A DNA stretch of 64,000 bases from an uncultured Pirellulaceae bacterium (GTDB lineage Bacteria > Planctomycetota > Planctomycetia > Pirellulales > Pirellulaceae), in assembly GCA_937967505.1 (NCBI GenBank), contig CALCJM010000014.1, forward strand, positions 58,975 to 122,974, given 5' to 3'. A program made the position numbers and the translations under genes. Numbering within the stretch: position 1 is the stretch's first letter; every line of letters starts with the position of its first letter. Positions 1 through 9,447 of this stretch are shown in pieces. Below the pieces are notes generated by a model that saw only the letters and a list, made by a program, of their open reading frames with translations, searched no databases and was not told where the DNA came from.

Positions 1-490
1 TGATGATGTGATGAGCGGTGAAGGTTAGTTTGTGGCAGGTGTCGGAGACCTTCTGTAAAACACAACGCAGCAACGGTCCCTGCTCTAGGTCAAACGGTTT
101 ACAGGCCTCTGTTTTGACAATGGCATCTTGCGCTGCCAGCGCGTCAGCGCGATTCAAACGGGAAAAATCAACGAAACGCATGTCGTGGTTGACGTCGGCC
201 AGCACTCGGGCGGTCTGGCCATCTGGAGAAAATGTCGTGCGTAGCGAGGCGTTGCGAATGGCGACCTGCTGAAGTGCGGTTTGAAGCACGTCTGCGTTCA
301 GGTCACCGTCAAGTACCAACGAACTGATCTCATTGTAGGAACAGTTGGCTTCCGGGCCTTGCAGACTGGAGAGCCAGATTTCAAGCTGTGACTCGGTAGC
401 AGGATAGCTCCTGTCGATGTGATTCGAAATCGCCGGGCCGACCGACACTTGGGCAGGTGCCAGCAAGCTATTGTGGAAAGATGTACTCAT
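1..490 (-). CDS. NRPS condensation-domain protein, cut by the left edge
   Basis: Reading the minus strand from the ATG at 490-488 gives an open frame that runs to base 1 without a stop, so only about the first 163 residues are present. They form the N-terminal half of a nonribosomal peptide synthetase condensation domain. The C1-like motif is TESQLEIWLSS, the C2-like motif is RNASLRTTF, and the last readable residues, TAHHII, are the start of the HHxxxDG catalytic motif. The gene is co-directional with the megasynthase that ends at 1450, about 960 bases upstream in transcription. It is the likely acceptor of that enzyme's product, because the megasynthase has no release domain. No Shine-Dalgarno is visible before the ATG. 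The remaining domains lie outside the window. Confidence 0.85.
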   Translation of the reverse strand, partial: MSTSFHNSLLAPAQVSVGPAISNHIDRSYPATESQLEIWLSSLQGPEANCSYNEISSLVLDGDLNADVLQTALQQVAIRNASLRTTFSPDGQTARVLADVNHDMRFVDFSRLNRADALAAQDAIVKTEACKPFDLEQGPLLRCVLQKVSDTCHKLTFTAHHII

Positions 491-937
491 GAGGAAATTA
501 CTCGTGGGAAACGAATGCAGGTGGTATCAGAAGAGGATTATTGAAATCGTAAGCGAAGTGGGAGGGGTTAGCGTGTTGGTTTTTTGGTGGGATAGAAATC
601 TAACTTCTCTTTAGGAGAGCGGTGAGAATGTTTGTCGTCATGGAGCGAAACCCTCAATCAAAAATGGGCGGGGCAGGTGACAATCCGAAACGTCCAAACC
701 AGTCGTGGACACAGGTTTCGGATCGTCACTGCGGGAATTACACATTGGAGGGGTTGACTGGTAGAGTGGTGAAAAGACAAAACGGTGAAATGGGGCAGGA
801 GATGATGAAATAGATCATCAACAGCGATGCCAAAAGGCATCAACGAGCGTTCGAGGAAGCTCGAAAGAAAAGTGATGCATTTTGCGTGCCATACCGGTTA
901 TTACGCAGACGCAGCAAAGGGCATGGATACGGCTGAC
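491..937. other. Gap with no supported gene
   Basis: This is the first part of the 960-base space between the two NRPS genes. A 63-codon plus-strand frame at 622-813 and a 61-codon minus-strand frame at 658-843 are present. Neither has recognisable motifs and both look like chance. The stretch probably holds the promoter of the truncated condensation-domain gene, but I see no convincing -35/-10 pair. Confidence 0.5.
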
Positions 938-1293
938 ACGTAGGGTAAAACCACCTGCCAGTTGGTCGAAAGGCGATTGGCAGTTGAAAGCTTACCGTTG
1001 GCGATGCTGCCAGCTTCGCTCCGACGCTCTCAGCGTCGCCAACGGATGGTAAATTCCTAGCTGCCAGTCGCCAAAGATGCCAGAAATCCCTCCGGGTAAA
1101 AACTGGCCGTGAAATGAGCGATCTGCCGGACGGTCATCCAGCGATATAGCGCAGGAGAATCAGAGACGTACCCGGTTCGCCTCCGGATTGCCACCCCCTT
1201 CTTCAATGGGTTCATCCCTTGGTGACGCCCATGCCCGCCCCTCGCACTACTTCGACCACGCCGCCGGTCTGAAGGGATGTTCTCTATCGCCAT
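938..1293 (-). pseudogene. Decayed ABC-transporter ATPase fragment split by a repeat
   Basis: The minus-strand frame from 1293 encodes a piece of an ABC ATPase just after Walker A, with segments RRRTGYVSDSPALYRWMTV and then FTASFYPEGF. This resembles the Q-loop region of YtrB/CcmA-type exporter ATPases (GYLPE...LYEWMTV...FTAGFYPEGF). Walker A, the signature motif and Walker B are absent, so it cannot be functional. The frame stops inside the palindromic repeat at about 971-1072. On the other side (970 to 938) the same protein appears to resume with FDQLAGGFTL. Removing the repeat plus a 2-3 base duplication joins the halves in frame. This looks like a gene remnant that received an insertion. 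Confidence 0.6.
971..1072. repeat. Palindromic repeat, copy 1 of 3
   Basis: This is an imperfect palindrome of about 102 bases. The arms begin AGGCGATTGGCAG and end CTGCCAGTCGCC, with an inner pair TTACCGTTGGCGATGCTG / CAGCGTCGCCAACGG. It lies inside a decayed ABC ATPase gene, flanked by AAA on both sides, which could be a short target duplication. It is nearly identical to the copies at 9052-9159 and 16820-16924 and has the same orientation. It encodes no protein and resembles a MITE or a large REP-type element. Confidence 0.85.
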
Positions 1294-1449
1294 TCGCCTT
1301 CAGGAGGTGGATAAATCTTTGGCGCTGTGAATTGTAAACCGATCGCTACCCTTGCAGATCAGAGGGGGCGATGACAACTCGCTCGGCTCTTCGAGACCGG
1401 CGCGACTTCCGGTGGGAGAGCGCCTCACCCATGAGTGAATGGCCTGCAA

Positions 1450-4400
1450 TTACGGTGTCGTGATGCCCACCTGAACAAACTGGCCGGGATTCATTACGTC
1501 GGCGACGAACCAGCCGGGATTACCTGCTTCGTCTTTGCCGATTCTCGCACCTTTTAAGGGTGGACGCCCGGATACAGAATCGTCTGAAGCAGTTTTATAC
1601 CCTTCACCGGGCATAAATCCGTGCCGCTGGCATTCGACGATCGTGTCATAAATCGCCTGCACCAATTCATCGACGTGCTCCTGCTGATGCACAATCGTCA
1701 ACAAGCAGGGACGATGGTCCCAAATATGCATCCCACGGCGACGCAAACCCGCAAAGAAAATCTCACTGTACACCAACTCTTGATGGAACTGGATTTTAAA
1801 CAGCGAACCAAAATTGGCCGTCACCATCGGAGCCCCCAGTTCCTTAAACACCCGGTTCATCTCGTCCCGCATGTATTCGGTCAGACCGTTGACCCGGTCG
1901 TACATCGCCTGTCCGCTCTCTTTTAAATGCTGCATGATCGCCTTGGCTGCCGCCAGAGTCAGCGGATGGCGCACAAAGGTTCCGGCAAAATAGGTCATCC
2001 CGGCCTCGGGACGACTTTCGTCCCCGAACTCCCAATAACCACCGTCCAACCCGTCCATGTATTCAGCCTTTCCGGCCAGCACACCGATTGGCATCCCGCC
2101 ACCGACAACTTTTCCGTAGGCGGCGAGATCTGCTTTCACACCGAAAAACTCCTGGGCTCCACCATACCCGATTCGCAGACCGGTGATGACTTCATCAAAG
2201 ATCAACGCGGTCGGCTGGTCCTTGGTCATTCGGGCAAGCGCTTGCAGGAATTCGCGTGGCTGTAGTTCCGGTCGACGACTCTGCACTGGCTCAACGAGAA
2301 TCGCGGCAATTTCGTCGATACGCTGCCGGATGATCTCCAGCGCCTCGTCGGTGCCATATTCAAGGATCAAGGTATTACCGACGTGGTTTTTGGGAATCCC
2401 TGTCGCGGCAGGAAAGCTCTTCAGTTTCTTGTTTCCCTTGGATAACACCTCGTCCAAAATCCCGTGATAGTCGCCGTTAAACATCACGATCAGGTCACGA
2501 CCTGTTTTGTTCCGTGCCAGACGCGTGCACCCCAGTACGGCCTCCGACCCCGTATTGGAGAACGCCATCCGCTGGTTGCCGGTCAACTCACAAAACAGCT
2601 TCGCCACCTCTCCCGCCAGCGGGCTTTGCGGGCCGATCGAGTAATCCTTCTGCACCTGTTCGGTAATGGCTTTCACCGTGACCTCGTGAGAGTGACCCAG
2701 AAAATTGGATCCGAATCCACAGGTGAAGTCGATGTATTCGTTCCCGTCGATGTCCCACAGGTTTACCCCCTGTGAACGTTCGACGACGATCGGATGGGTC
2801 ATCTCCTTCATGTTGGGGCGAAAACCGGAAACCGTGCGCGGATCGGCAAGGTAGCTGCGATGCGTCTGCGCATAAGCCTTACTCTTTGGCATCATGGCGC
2901 AATTCATACGAATAATGTCGTCCAGAGCTGCCTGTTGGTTCTGATCCAGCGCACCATCGTTTAACTTTACGGTAGCAAAACGTTTCGCTTTGACAGGTTC
3001 TTCTTGGGCAGGTTCTTTTTGGGCAGCCTGTTCGCCTTGCGAATTCGCAACAGGGGCCGGCGTTTGGGCTCCCGATGCTGCTGGTGTCGGTGCGTTGATC
3101 GCCTGAGCTGCCCGAGACGTGGAAACTTCGGAAGCTGCGACGCCAGTAGTTGGTTGAACGGCAGGCTGAACGATTGGCTGCCCGGAAAGCAATTGCAACT
3201 GAGCCTGCATCAACTGCATCTGCTGGTTGATGATATCCAGAGTGAAGTTACCGGTCGCCGCCACACCGGGCGACGCGTGGCCTGGCGTTACCACCTGCAC
3301 TGGTGGCGTTGTAACCGGCGCTGCTACTGGTGCTGCAACCGGCGGAGTTATTGCGTCATGTGCCGCTGGCGTTTGTGGGGGAGGCGCGACAGTGAGCGCG
3401 TACTGATTGGCCGGCAGGTGTTCGTCGAACCATTCTGCCAGAGAATCAACCGTCGGTGTCTCTTCCAGCAGTTGCCGGAAAGTGATTTCGATTTTCATTT
3501 CCTTCTTGAGTGCGGTGGCGGTTTGCGTCAGCACCAGCGAATCGAGCCCCATTTCGAAGAACGTGGTATCCCCGTCGAACTCAGTCAGGTCAAACCCCGA
3601 AGTATTCTCAAAAACGGATTCAATGGCGGTGACAATTGCAGGAATTCGACTCATGGTGACGGGCTCCGGTTGAGTGGTTTGAGGTTGGTCAGAGAATAGG
3701 TCAGTGAACGCAGCAAGGGATTCAGCAGAAGAAGATTCGCGGCAGACTACAGGTCGTTGTTCGGCCGGCGGGTCCGTCGTGTCATCGGGTTTAGGTGGGT
3801 CAAGAAAATAGCGTTTACGTTGAAACGCGTAAGTCGGCAAACCAACTTTTTGACGGGCGACAGGCTGGCCATCACCAGTCAATCGGCTCCAGTCAATCTT
3901 TTTACCGGCCAGCCACAACTGAGCTACCGCGGACATCAGATGCTGCCATTCGGCATTGTCCTGAGCGTTATCTCCTAGGGATGGGAATGCCAGCTGATTT
4001 TTCGGATCGGCAGCATGTTGTTTTGCGAGTGTGGCGAGTGTTTTCCGCGGCCCAAGTTCGATCAGGATCCGTGCTGGATCTTCCTTCCACAATTTTTTGA
4101 CCGCACCGGAAAACTGAACAGGCTGCCGCAGATGGTTGGCCCAATAGTTCGGATCGGTCGCTTGTGCGTCTGTCATCCAGTCGGCAGTGACCGTGGACAG
4201 GATCGGCAGGGCTGGCTTGTTCAGTTTGAATTGCCCAATAAATTCAGCAAAAGGTTTCACAATGGTGTCCATCATTGGAGAATGGAACGCGTGGGAGGTG
4301 TACAGATGGCGACAGACGGTGCCTTCGGATTCCAGTTGCTTCTGCAGGTCGGCCACTTGTTTGTCCGGCCCGGCGACGACGCACAGTTCCGGTCCGTTGT

Positions 4401-7400
4401 AGCTACCGATGGCCATGTCGCCCCACAGCATTGGCGCGACCGTTTCCCCCGGTAACCGAACGCTCATCATGCTCCCTCCGGGCAGCGCTTCCATTGCCCG
4501 TCCACGTTCGGCGATCATCTTCAGTCCATCCTCAAGACGGAAGACCCCGGCAACGCAGGCCGCCGCAAATTCCCCGATGGAATGCCCCATCAAATAATCC
4601 GGCTTGATGCCCCATGACAGCCACACCTGCGACAGCGCGTACCCAAGTGCAAACAGGGCCGGTTGTGTAAATCGCGTGTTCCTCAAAATCTCGCCCGCCG
4701 CGTCTTCATCACCGTTTTCGGGAAACAACACCTCGCGCAGATCGCGTTGCAACAGCGGTTGAAGCACATCGGCACAGTGGTCGAAATGACGCCGAAACAC
4801 GGATGAAACCTCGTACAGATTCTGCCCCATTCGCACGTACTGTGCCCCTTGCCCGGGGAACATAAACACGACGTCACGTCTGGTCGAATCGGACTTGCGT
4901 TTCATCAAACGCGGTGCCTTGCCAGCGGCAAACACACCAGCCGCGTCGTCCAGGTCGGCGGCCACCACGGCAGACCGCCACGCGAATTCCGCACGGCCGT
5001 TTTGCAACGTATGGGCAACATCAACAAGATTCAACTGCCGGTGAGCGGCAAGGTGGTTTGCCAGACGCCTGACGTTGGCCAGCATCGCATTTTCGGTCTT
5101 CCCAGAAACGGGCAGAATAGAAACAGGAACAATGGAAACGGGCAGTCCATTTTCATCATCCGGTGCCGTCGGTACGACCGGGGGTGCTTCCCCAAGCACC
5201 ACGTGGGCATTGGTTCCGCCGACGCCAAAGGCACTCACCCCGGCAAAACGCGCTGCCTCGCTACGCGGCCACGGTTGAAGTGAATCGCAAACGTAGAAAG
5301 GGCTGTTTTCGAAATCGATTTGCGGATTGGGTTTTTCGAAATGTAATGTCGCGGGAATCTGCTGCGTGTGCAACGCCATCGCGGCTTTGATCAACCCCGC
5401 CACACCGGCAGCTGCCACCGCATGACCGATATTACTTTTCACACTGCCGATAGCGCAAAACTGTCTACGATCGGTTTGTGCATCGAACACCGTTTGTAGC
5501 GCCGACACTTCGATGGGATCGCCGACAGGCGTGGCCGTCCCATGCGCTTCAATCAATCCGATCATCTCCGGCGTCACTTGAGCATCAGCCTGCGCCATCG
5601 CAATCGCACCGGCCTGTCCGGCAATACTCGGTGCGGAGAAACTGGCTTTCTCACCTCCGTCATTGTTGATACCGGTACCTTTGACGACGGCGTAGATTCG
5701 GTCACCATCGGCAACCGCATCGGCAAGGCGTTTGACCACCACCGCACCGGCACCGTCAGAAAACAACGTACCCGCACCGCGCGCGTCAAACGGTCGGCAA
5801 TGGCCGTCAGGCGTGAAAATGCTGCCTTCCTGATGCACGTGACCGCTGATTTGCGGAAAGTGAACGCTGGCCGCACCGGCAATCGCCACATCACAGTGCC
5901 CCACAGCCAGTGATTTGCAGGCCTCCACTAACGTCACCAGCGATGTTGAACACGCTGTGTTCACGTTGATCGCGGGACCGGTGAGATTCAACGCGTGTGC
6001 CACCCGTGTCGCGATAAAATCTTTTTCACTGTAAGCGCTGACCTGAAATGCTCCCGCCTCTCGAACGCGTTGCGGATTGGTCAGTACATTGTTGATGTGG
6101 TAGGTCGTGCTGAAGGTACCGGCCCAAATCCCGATGACGGAAGCGCTGTCGGGAACAATTCCCGCATCTTCCAATGCCGTCCACGAGACCTCCAACATCA
6201 TCCGTTGCTGTGGATCAATCAGTTCGGCCGCCGAGGGCATGATTCTGAAAAAATGGGCGTCAAATTCATCTGCCCCGTCGATCACACCGCGCGCCGCCAC
6301 GTAGTTGGGATCAGTCGTATCGCGTGGATCAAGCGTACGGTCAAGCTCCTCCGGCGTAAAGAACGAGATTGATTCGCGCCCCTGGACCAGATTCTCCCAG
6401 AACTGTTCCAGATTTTGTGCTCCCGGGAAACGCGCCGACATGCCGACAATCGCATACTGGCCGTCATATTTTGATTGTTCTGCACTTTCTGGTTTTGATT
6501 CGCCGTGAAGGGCGAAACGATCGGTCAGCTGAGCTTTTCTGTCTGCCAATTGCAACACGCTGTTGATTGTCGGGTTGTCAAAAAATTCGGCGGGCGTAAT
6601 GTTTACATCCGCCTGCTTCTTCATCAACGCCACGGTGCGCAGCGCGCGAATGGAACTACCACCCAATTGGAAGAAATTATCTTCGACGCCAATGCCATCG
6701 ACCTGTAGGACAGTACTCCAGATGCGGGCCAAACATTTTTCGATTTTCGATTGCGCTGCGACAAACTCAACCCCAATTTCAGGGCGGCGTTTCGAGGGTT
6801 CGGGAAACGATTTGCGATCCAGTTTGCCGTTGGGGGTGAGTGGAAATTCATCGATTGTCGTCAAAATCGCCGGCACCATATACTCAGGCAGCGTTGCCAG
6901 CAGGCTCTTTCGCACCATCGCCATGTCGATCGGCTGATGCGTTTCTAGAATCAGGTATCCCACCAGACGTTTGTCGCCGGGCGTGTCCTCCCGCAGCACC
7001 GTGGCGGCCCTCCGCACACCGGTTTGCAAGGCCAAGGCGGCATCGATTTCGCCCAATTCAATCCGATGCCCGTTCAGTTTTACCTGACCATCAATGCGGC
7101 CAAGGCAATCGAGTTTTCCATCGGCAGTTATTTTGGCAAGATCACCGCTTCGATACACGCGCTGTCCGTCAAACTGAATGAATTTTTTCGCCGTCAACGA
7201 CGCTCGATTCAAATATCCGGTCGCCACGCCCGCACCACCAATCAGTAATTCTCCGGGGGTTTCTGGCGGGCAGAGATTGTTGTGTTGATCCACGACATAG
7301 ACAGAAGTATTGGCCGCCGGCGCACCAATCAGAATTCGATCGTCAGCGTGATTGATTTGCCCCAGTGTGGAATAGACCGTCGTTTCGGTGGGGCCGTACA

Positions 7401-8328
7401 GATTCCACAGCACTTGGCAACGCTCCAGCATCGGCGCTACGAGGTCCGCTGGCAGCGGTTCTCCTCCGGTCAGAAACACCATATCCTTGCCGCCGGTGAA
7501 ATCGGCCTCCAGAATCATCCGCCACATCGCAGGTGTGGCAAACATCATCGAAACGTTGTGCGTCTGCACCGCCTGAACAAGCTTGATGCTGTCGCGCGCT
7601 GTTTTACGATCGACCACCACCACGGTTCCACCACTTAGCAATGGCAACATCATTTCGACAACTGAAATGTCAAACGCCATCGTCGTCGTCGCCAGCATGC
7701 AATCGTCATTGGTAAACGCCAATGTACGCTGCAGCCCCAGCAACATATTAACAACGCCTCGATGCGGGACCAGCACGCCTTTGGGCTTGCCTGTCGAACC
7801 GGATGTATAGATCACGTACGCCGCATCAGCGGCCGGATCCATAGCGATCACCGGCGTACCGTCCCCGGCGAGGACAATATCCCGATGCTGACGATCGACA
7901 TCGGTGATCGGCAGATCAAACACGGCCATGGAATCTAGGTGGCTGGAATCAGTCACCAGCTGGCTGATCCCAGCATCCTCCACCATCCACGCCAGACGCT
8001 CAGGCGGATATTCGGGGTCCAGCGGCACATACGCAGCGCCAAGTTTCATCACCCCCAACAGCCACGCGATCATGCGCGAATCGCGTCGCACACAAACGCC
8101 AACAAGATCGCCCTTGCCAACCCCCTGAACGCGCAACCAGTTCGCCAACTGGTTACTGCGTTGTTCCAGTTGCCTGTAAGTCATCGCGCCATAATTGTCA
8201 TCGCTGATGACGGCGATATCATCAGCAAATTGCTCGGATACCTTACCGATCGCATGTGGTAACGCGACATTGGCGAAAGGACATCGGGATCGCTGATTCA
8301 CATCAGAATAGAATTTTTCCAGATTCAT
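1450..8328 (-). CDS. Hybrid NRPS-PKS megasynthase, A-PCP-KS-AT-ACP-aminotransferase
   Basis: This is a 2292-residue single-chain assembly line. The adenylation domain spans about 1-505 (TSGSTGKPKG at 175, GPTETT near 312, YRSGDL near 392, NGKLDRK near 500). The PCP has LGGSS at 555-559. The KS spans about 625-1045 with Cys793 in TACSTS, His929 in EAHGT and His969 in SNIGH. The AT starts near 1153, with Ser1250 in GHSIG and the malonyl-type motif HAFH at 1346-1349. The ACP has GLDSL at 1594-1598. After a Pro/Ala/Gln-rich linker comes a class III PLP aminotransferase (about 1815-2250; Asp2045, Lys2073). There is no KR, DH or thioesterase. The architecture predicts loading an amino acid, adding malonate, then converting the beta-ketone to an amine, giving a 3,4-diamino acyl thioester (inference). 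The start overlaps the transferase stop as TGATG, so the two are coupled. Confidence 0.95.
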   Translation of the reverse strand: MNLEKFYSDVNQRSRCPFANVALPHAIGKVSEQFADDIAVISDDNYGAMTYRQLEQRSNQLANWLRVQGVGKGDLVGVCVRRDSRMIAWLLGVMKLGAAYVPLDPEYPPERLAWMVEDAGISQLVTDSSHLDSMAVFDLPITDVDRQHRDIVLAGDGTPVIAMDPAADAAYVIYTSGSTGKPKGVLVPHRGVVNMLLGLQRTLAFTNDDCMLATTTMAFDISVVEMMLPLLSGGTVVVVDRKTARDSIKLVQAVQTHNVSMMFATPAMWRMILEADFTGGKDMVFLTGGEPLPADLVAPMLERCQVLWNLYGPTETTVYSTLGQINHADDRILIGAPAANTSVYVVDQHNNLCPPETPGELLIGGAGVATGYLNRASLTAKKFIQFDGQRVYRSGDLAKITADGKLDCLGRIDGQVKLNGHRIELGEIDAALALQTGVRRAATVLREDTPGDKRLVGYLILETHQPIDMAMVRKSLLATLPEYMVPAILTTIDEFPLTPNGKLDRKSFPEPSKRRPEIGVEFVAAQSKIEKCLARIWSTVLQVDGIGVEDNFFQLGGSSIRALRTVALMKKQADVNITPAEFFDNPTINSVLQLADRKAQLTDRFALHGESKPESAEQSKYDGQYAIVGMSARFPGAQNLEQFWENLVQGRESISFFTPEELDRTLDPRDTTDPNYVAARGVIDGADEFDAHFFRIMPSAAELIDPQQRMMLEVSWTALEDAGIVPDSASVIGIWAGTFSTTYHINNVLTNPQRVREAGAFQVSAYSEKDFIATRVAHALNLTGPAINVNTACSTSLVTLVEACKSLAVGHCDVAIAGAASVHFPQISGHVHQEGSIFTPDGHCRPFDARGAGTLFSDGAGAVVVKRLADAVADGDRIYAVVKGTGINNDGGEKASFSAPSIAGQAGAIAMAQADAQVTPEMIGLIEAHGTATPVGDPIEVSALQTVFDAQTDRRQFCAIGSVKSNIGHAVAAAGVAGLIKAAMALHTQQIPATLHFEKPNPQIDFENSPFYVCDSLQPWPRSEAARFAGVSAFGVGGTNAHVVLGEAPPVVPTAPDDENGLPVSIVPVSILPVSGKTENAMLANVRRLANHLAAHRQLNLVDVAHTLQNGRAEFAWRSAVVAADLDDAAGVFAAGKAPRLMKRKSDSTRRDVVFMFPGQGAQYVRMGQNLYEVSSVFRRHFDHCADVLQPLLQRDLREVLFPENGDEDAAGEILRNTRFTQPALFALGYALSQVWLSWGIKPDYLMGHSIGEFAAACVAGVFRLEDGLKMIAERGRAMEALPGGSMMSVRLPGETVAPMLWGDMAIGSYNGPELCVVAGPDKQVADLQKQLESEGTVCRHLYTSHAFHSPMMDTIVKPFAEFIGQFKLNKPALPILSTVTADWMTDAQATDPNYWANHLRQPVQFSGAVKKLWKEDPARILIELGPRKTLATLAKQHAADPKNQLAFPSLGDNAQDNAEWQHLMSAVAQLWLAGKKIDWSRLTGDGQPVARQKVGLPTYAFQRKRYFLDPPKPDDTTDPPAEQRPVVCRESSSAESLAAFTDLFSDQPQTTQPEPVTMSRIPAIVTAIESVFENTSGFDLTEFDGDTTFFEMGLDSLVLTQTATALKKEMKIEITFRQLLEETPTVDSLAEWFDEHLPANQYALTVAPPPQTPAAHDAITPPVAAPVAAPVTTPPVQVVTPGHASPGVAATGNFTLDIINQQMQLMQAQLQLLSGQPIVQPAVQPTTGVAASEVSTSRAAQAINAPTPAASGAQTPAPVANSQGEQAAQKEPAQEEPVKAKRFATVKLNDGALDQNQQAALDDIIRMNCAMMPKSKAYAQTHRSYLADPRTVSGFRPNMKEMTHPIVVERSQGVNLWDIDGNEYIDFTCGFGSNFLGHSHEVTVKAITEQVQKDYSIGPQSPLAGEVAKLFCELTGNQRMAFSNTGSEAVLGCTRLARNKTGRDLIVMFNGDYHGILDEVLSKGNKKLKSFPAATGIPKNHVGNTLILEYGTDEALEIIRQRIDEIAAILVEPVQSRRPELQPREFLQALARMTKDQPTALIFDEVITGLRIGYGGAQEFFGVKADLAAYGKVVGGGMPIGVLAGKAEYMDGLDGGYWEFGDESRPEAGMTYFAGTFVRHPLTLAAAKAIMQHLKESGQAMYDRVNGLTEYMRDEMNRVFKELGAPMVTANFGSLFKIQFHQELVYSEIFFAGLRRRGMHIWDHRPCLLTIVHQQEHVDELVQAIYDTIVECQRHGFMPGEGYKTASDDSVSGRPPLKGARIGKDEAGNPGWFVADVMNPGQFVQVGITTP

Positions 8329-9017
8329 CAGATAGCACCTTTCTGCTCGATCCAGGTCGCCGTAAACACATTTGACCGATCGACAAGATAATGAACCTTC
8401 AGTGTCCCGGGGCCGGATTCAAACCCGGGGTGAGGTAGAAGAGTTTTTAGCGTCAGCGTGGAGGAGTCGAGCGCGACGACTTGCGCATCGAGAAAATCAA
8501 AATACGTTTTCACCAGCGGATACCAGCATTTATAAAATGCCTCCTTGGCCGAAAAAAACAGCGTGAATGCGACCTCGGGTAAAAGCCCGAACTTGTCACC
8601 CAGATGCCATTCGAGGTCAGTGGCGATGGTCTCTTGCACATCCGCACACACCTTTGTTGACGCGACACATTCGGTGTCAATTCCAATCGATATCAGGTCT
8701 CTGCTTTGTGCGACGCAGCCCCAGACCCACGCGTCCGAGTGCGATAACGATCCCACAAAGCCGTTCGGCCAGACGGGCGAACGGTCGGGCGCGGCCCCCA
8801 CCTGTCCGGTTTCTCCAAACTGCTCCAGCAAGCCGTGCAGACAGGTACGCCCCTGCGTGAATTCCGATCTGCGTTTGCCGTATTTGGCATCGTCGGTTGG
8901 GTCAATCACCGGTCGAGCCTCGCAGGCGGTGAGTACTGGCGTCGGCAACACAGATCGCGCCCACTGTTGAAGGACAGTCGGATCAGAGCAGGGGATCTGG
9001 AGAGATGAGTTTGCCAC
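8328..9017 (-). CDS. Sfp/EntD-type 4'-phosphopantetheinyl transferase
   Basis: This 229-residue protein should transfer phosphopantetheine from CoA to the carrier-domain serines of the adjacent megasynthase. Family motifs are visible: a basic RRSEFTQGR segment, the PVWPNGFVGSLSHS element, the magnesium-binding IGIDTE segment and the FSAKEAFYKCWYP motif. The length and the GSLSHS/IGIDTE pattern fit the EntD group better than AcpS. Its stop codon shares a base with the megasynthase ATG, so the pair forms an operon. A copy of the palindromic repeat lies 35 bases upstream of its start, where a promoter would be expected. Confidence 0.93.
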   Translation of the reverse strand: MANSSLQIPCSDPTVLQQWARSVLPTPVLTACEARPVIDPTDDAKYGKRRSEFTQGRTCLHGLLEQFGETGQVGAAPDRSPVWPNGFVGSLSHSDAWVWGCVAQSRDLISIGIDTECVASTKVCADVQETIATDLEWHLGDKFGLLPEVAFTLFFSAKEAFYKCWYPLVKTYFDFLDAQVVALDSSTLTLKTLLPHPGFESGPGTLKVHYLVDRSNVFTATWIEQKGAI

Positions 9018-9051
9018 AGGGAGTTTACTTTTGACGAGTGTAACGATTGTA

Positions 9052-9159
9052 TAAGGCGATTGGCAGTTGAAAGCTTACCGTTAGCGATGCTGCCTAGCTT
9101 CGCTCCGACGCTCTCAGCGTCGCCAACGGATGGTAAATTCCCAACTGCCAGTCGCCTTA
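9052..9159. repeat. Palindromic repeat, copy 2 of 3
   Basis: This is the best preserved copy. It starts TAAGGCGATTGGCAGTTG and ends CAACTGCCAGTCGCCTTA. The two arms of about 43 bases pair almost completely around a centre of about 22 bases. TA flanks both ends if the element is taken as AGGCGA...TCGCCT, which would fit a TA target duplication. It lies just upstream of the phosphopantetheinyl transferase gene. If transcribed, it could form a long hairpin in either orientation. Confidence 0.88.
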
Positions 9160-9447
9160 AGCCAGTTTCGCAAGCCGCACAACAGGCATCCTTTTCACAT
9201 GCAAGATAGGAGCCATTGAGAAGCCGTGCTACATTTTTCCCGAATCGTCGGGGGTATTTGCCAAATACAATGGCGACCATAGGTGCGCCCCAAAGACTCA
9301 GATTGCCGTGATGATTTTTGGCATCATCGTGACTCAAGATCGCCACGTTGGCCGGTGACGTGGCATGACCAACCACACCCGATCGGAAGAGACAAAAAAA
9401 CACAGCGTCTTTTGCATCAACTGCCCCCTCTGGTGACGGTAGCGAAG
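9160..9447. other. Gap with no supported gene
   Basis: A minus-strand open frame (8906-9493) crosses this stretch. It runs through the nuclease 3' end, this gap, the repeat and the start of the transferase in other frames, so as a whole it is not credible. The central part contains a Cys-rich segment (ACEKDACCAACETG), but I recognise no family. I leave it uncalled. Confidence 0.4.

Noticed and set aside
622..813. 63-codon plus-strand frame between the NRPS genes
   Set aside because: No motif, no start signal and no neighbour in the same direction; likely chance.
3004..3699. 231-codon plus-strand frame inside the megasynthase
   Set aside because: Antisense shadow of the Pro/Ala-rich linker region; composition is Arg/Trp-rich and there is no homology I recognise.
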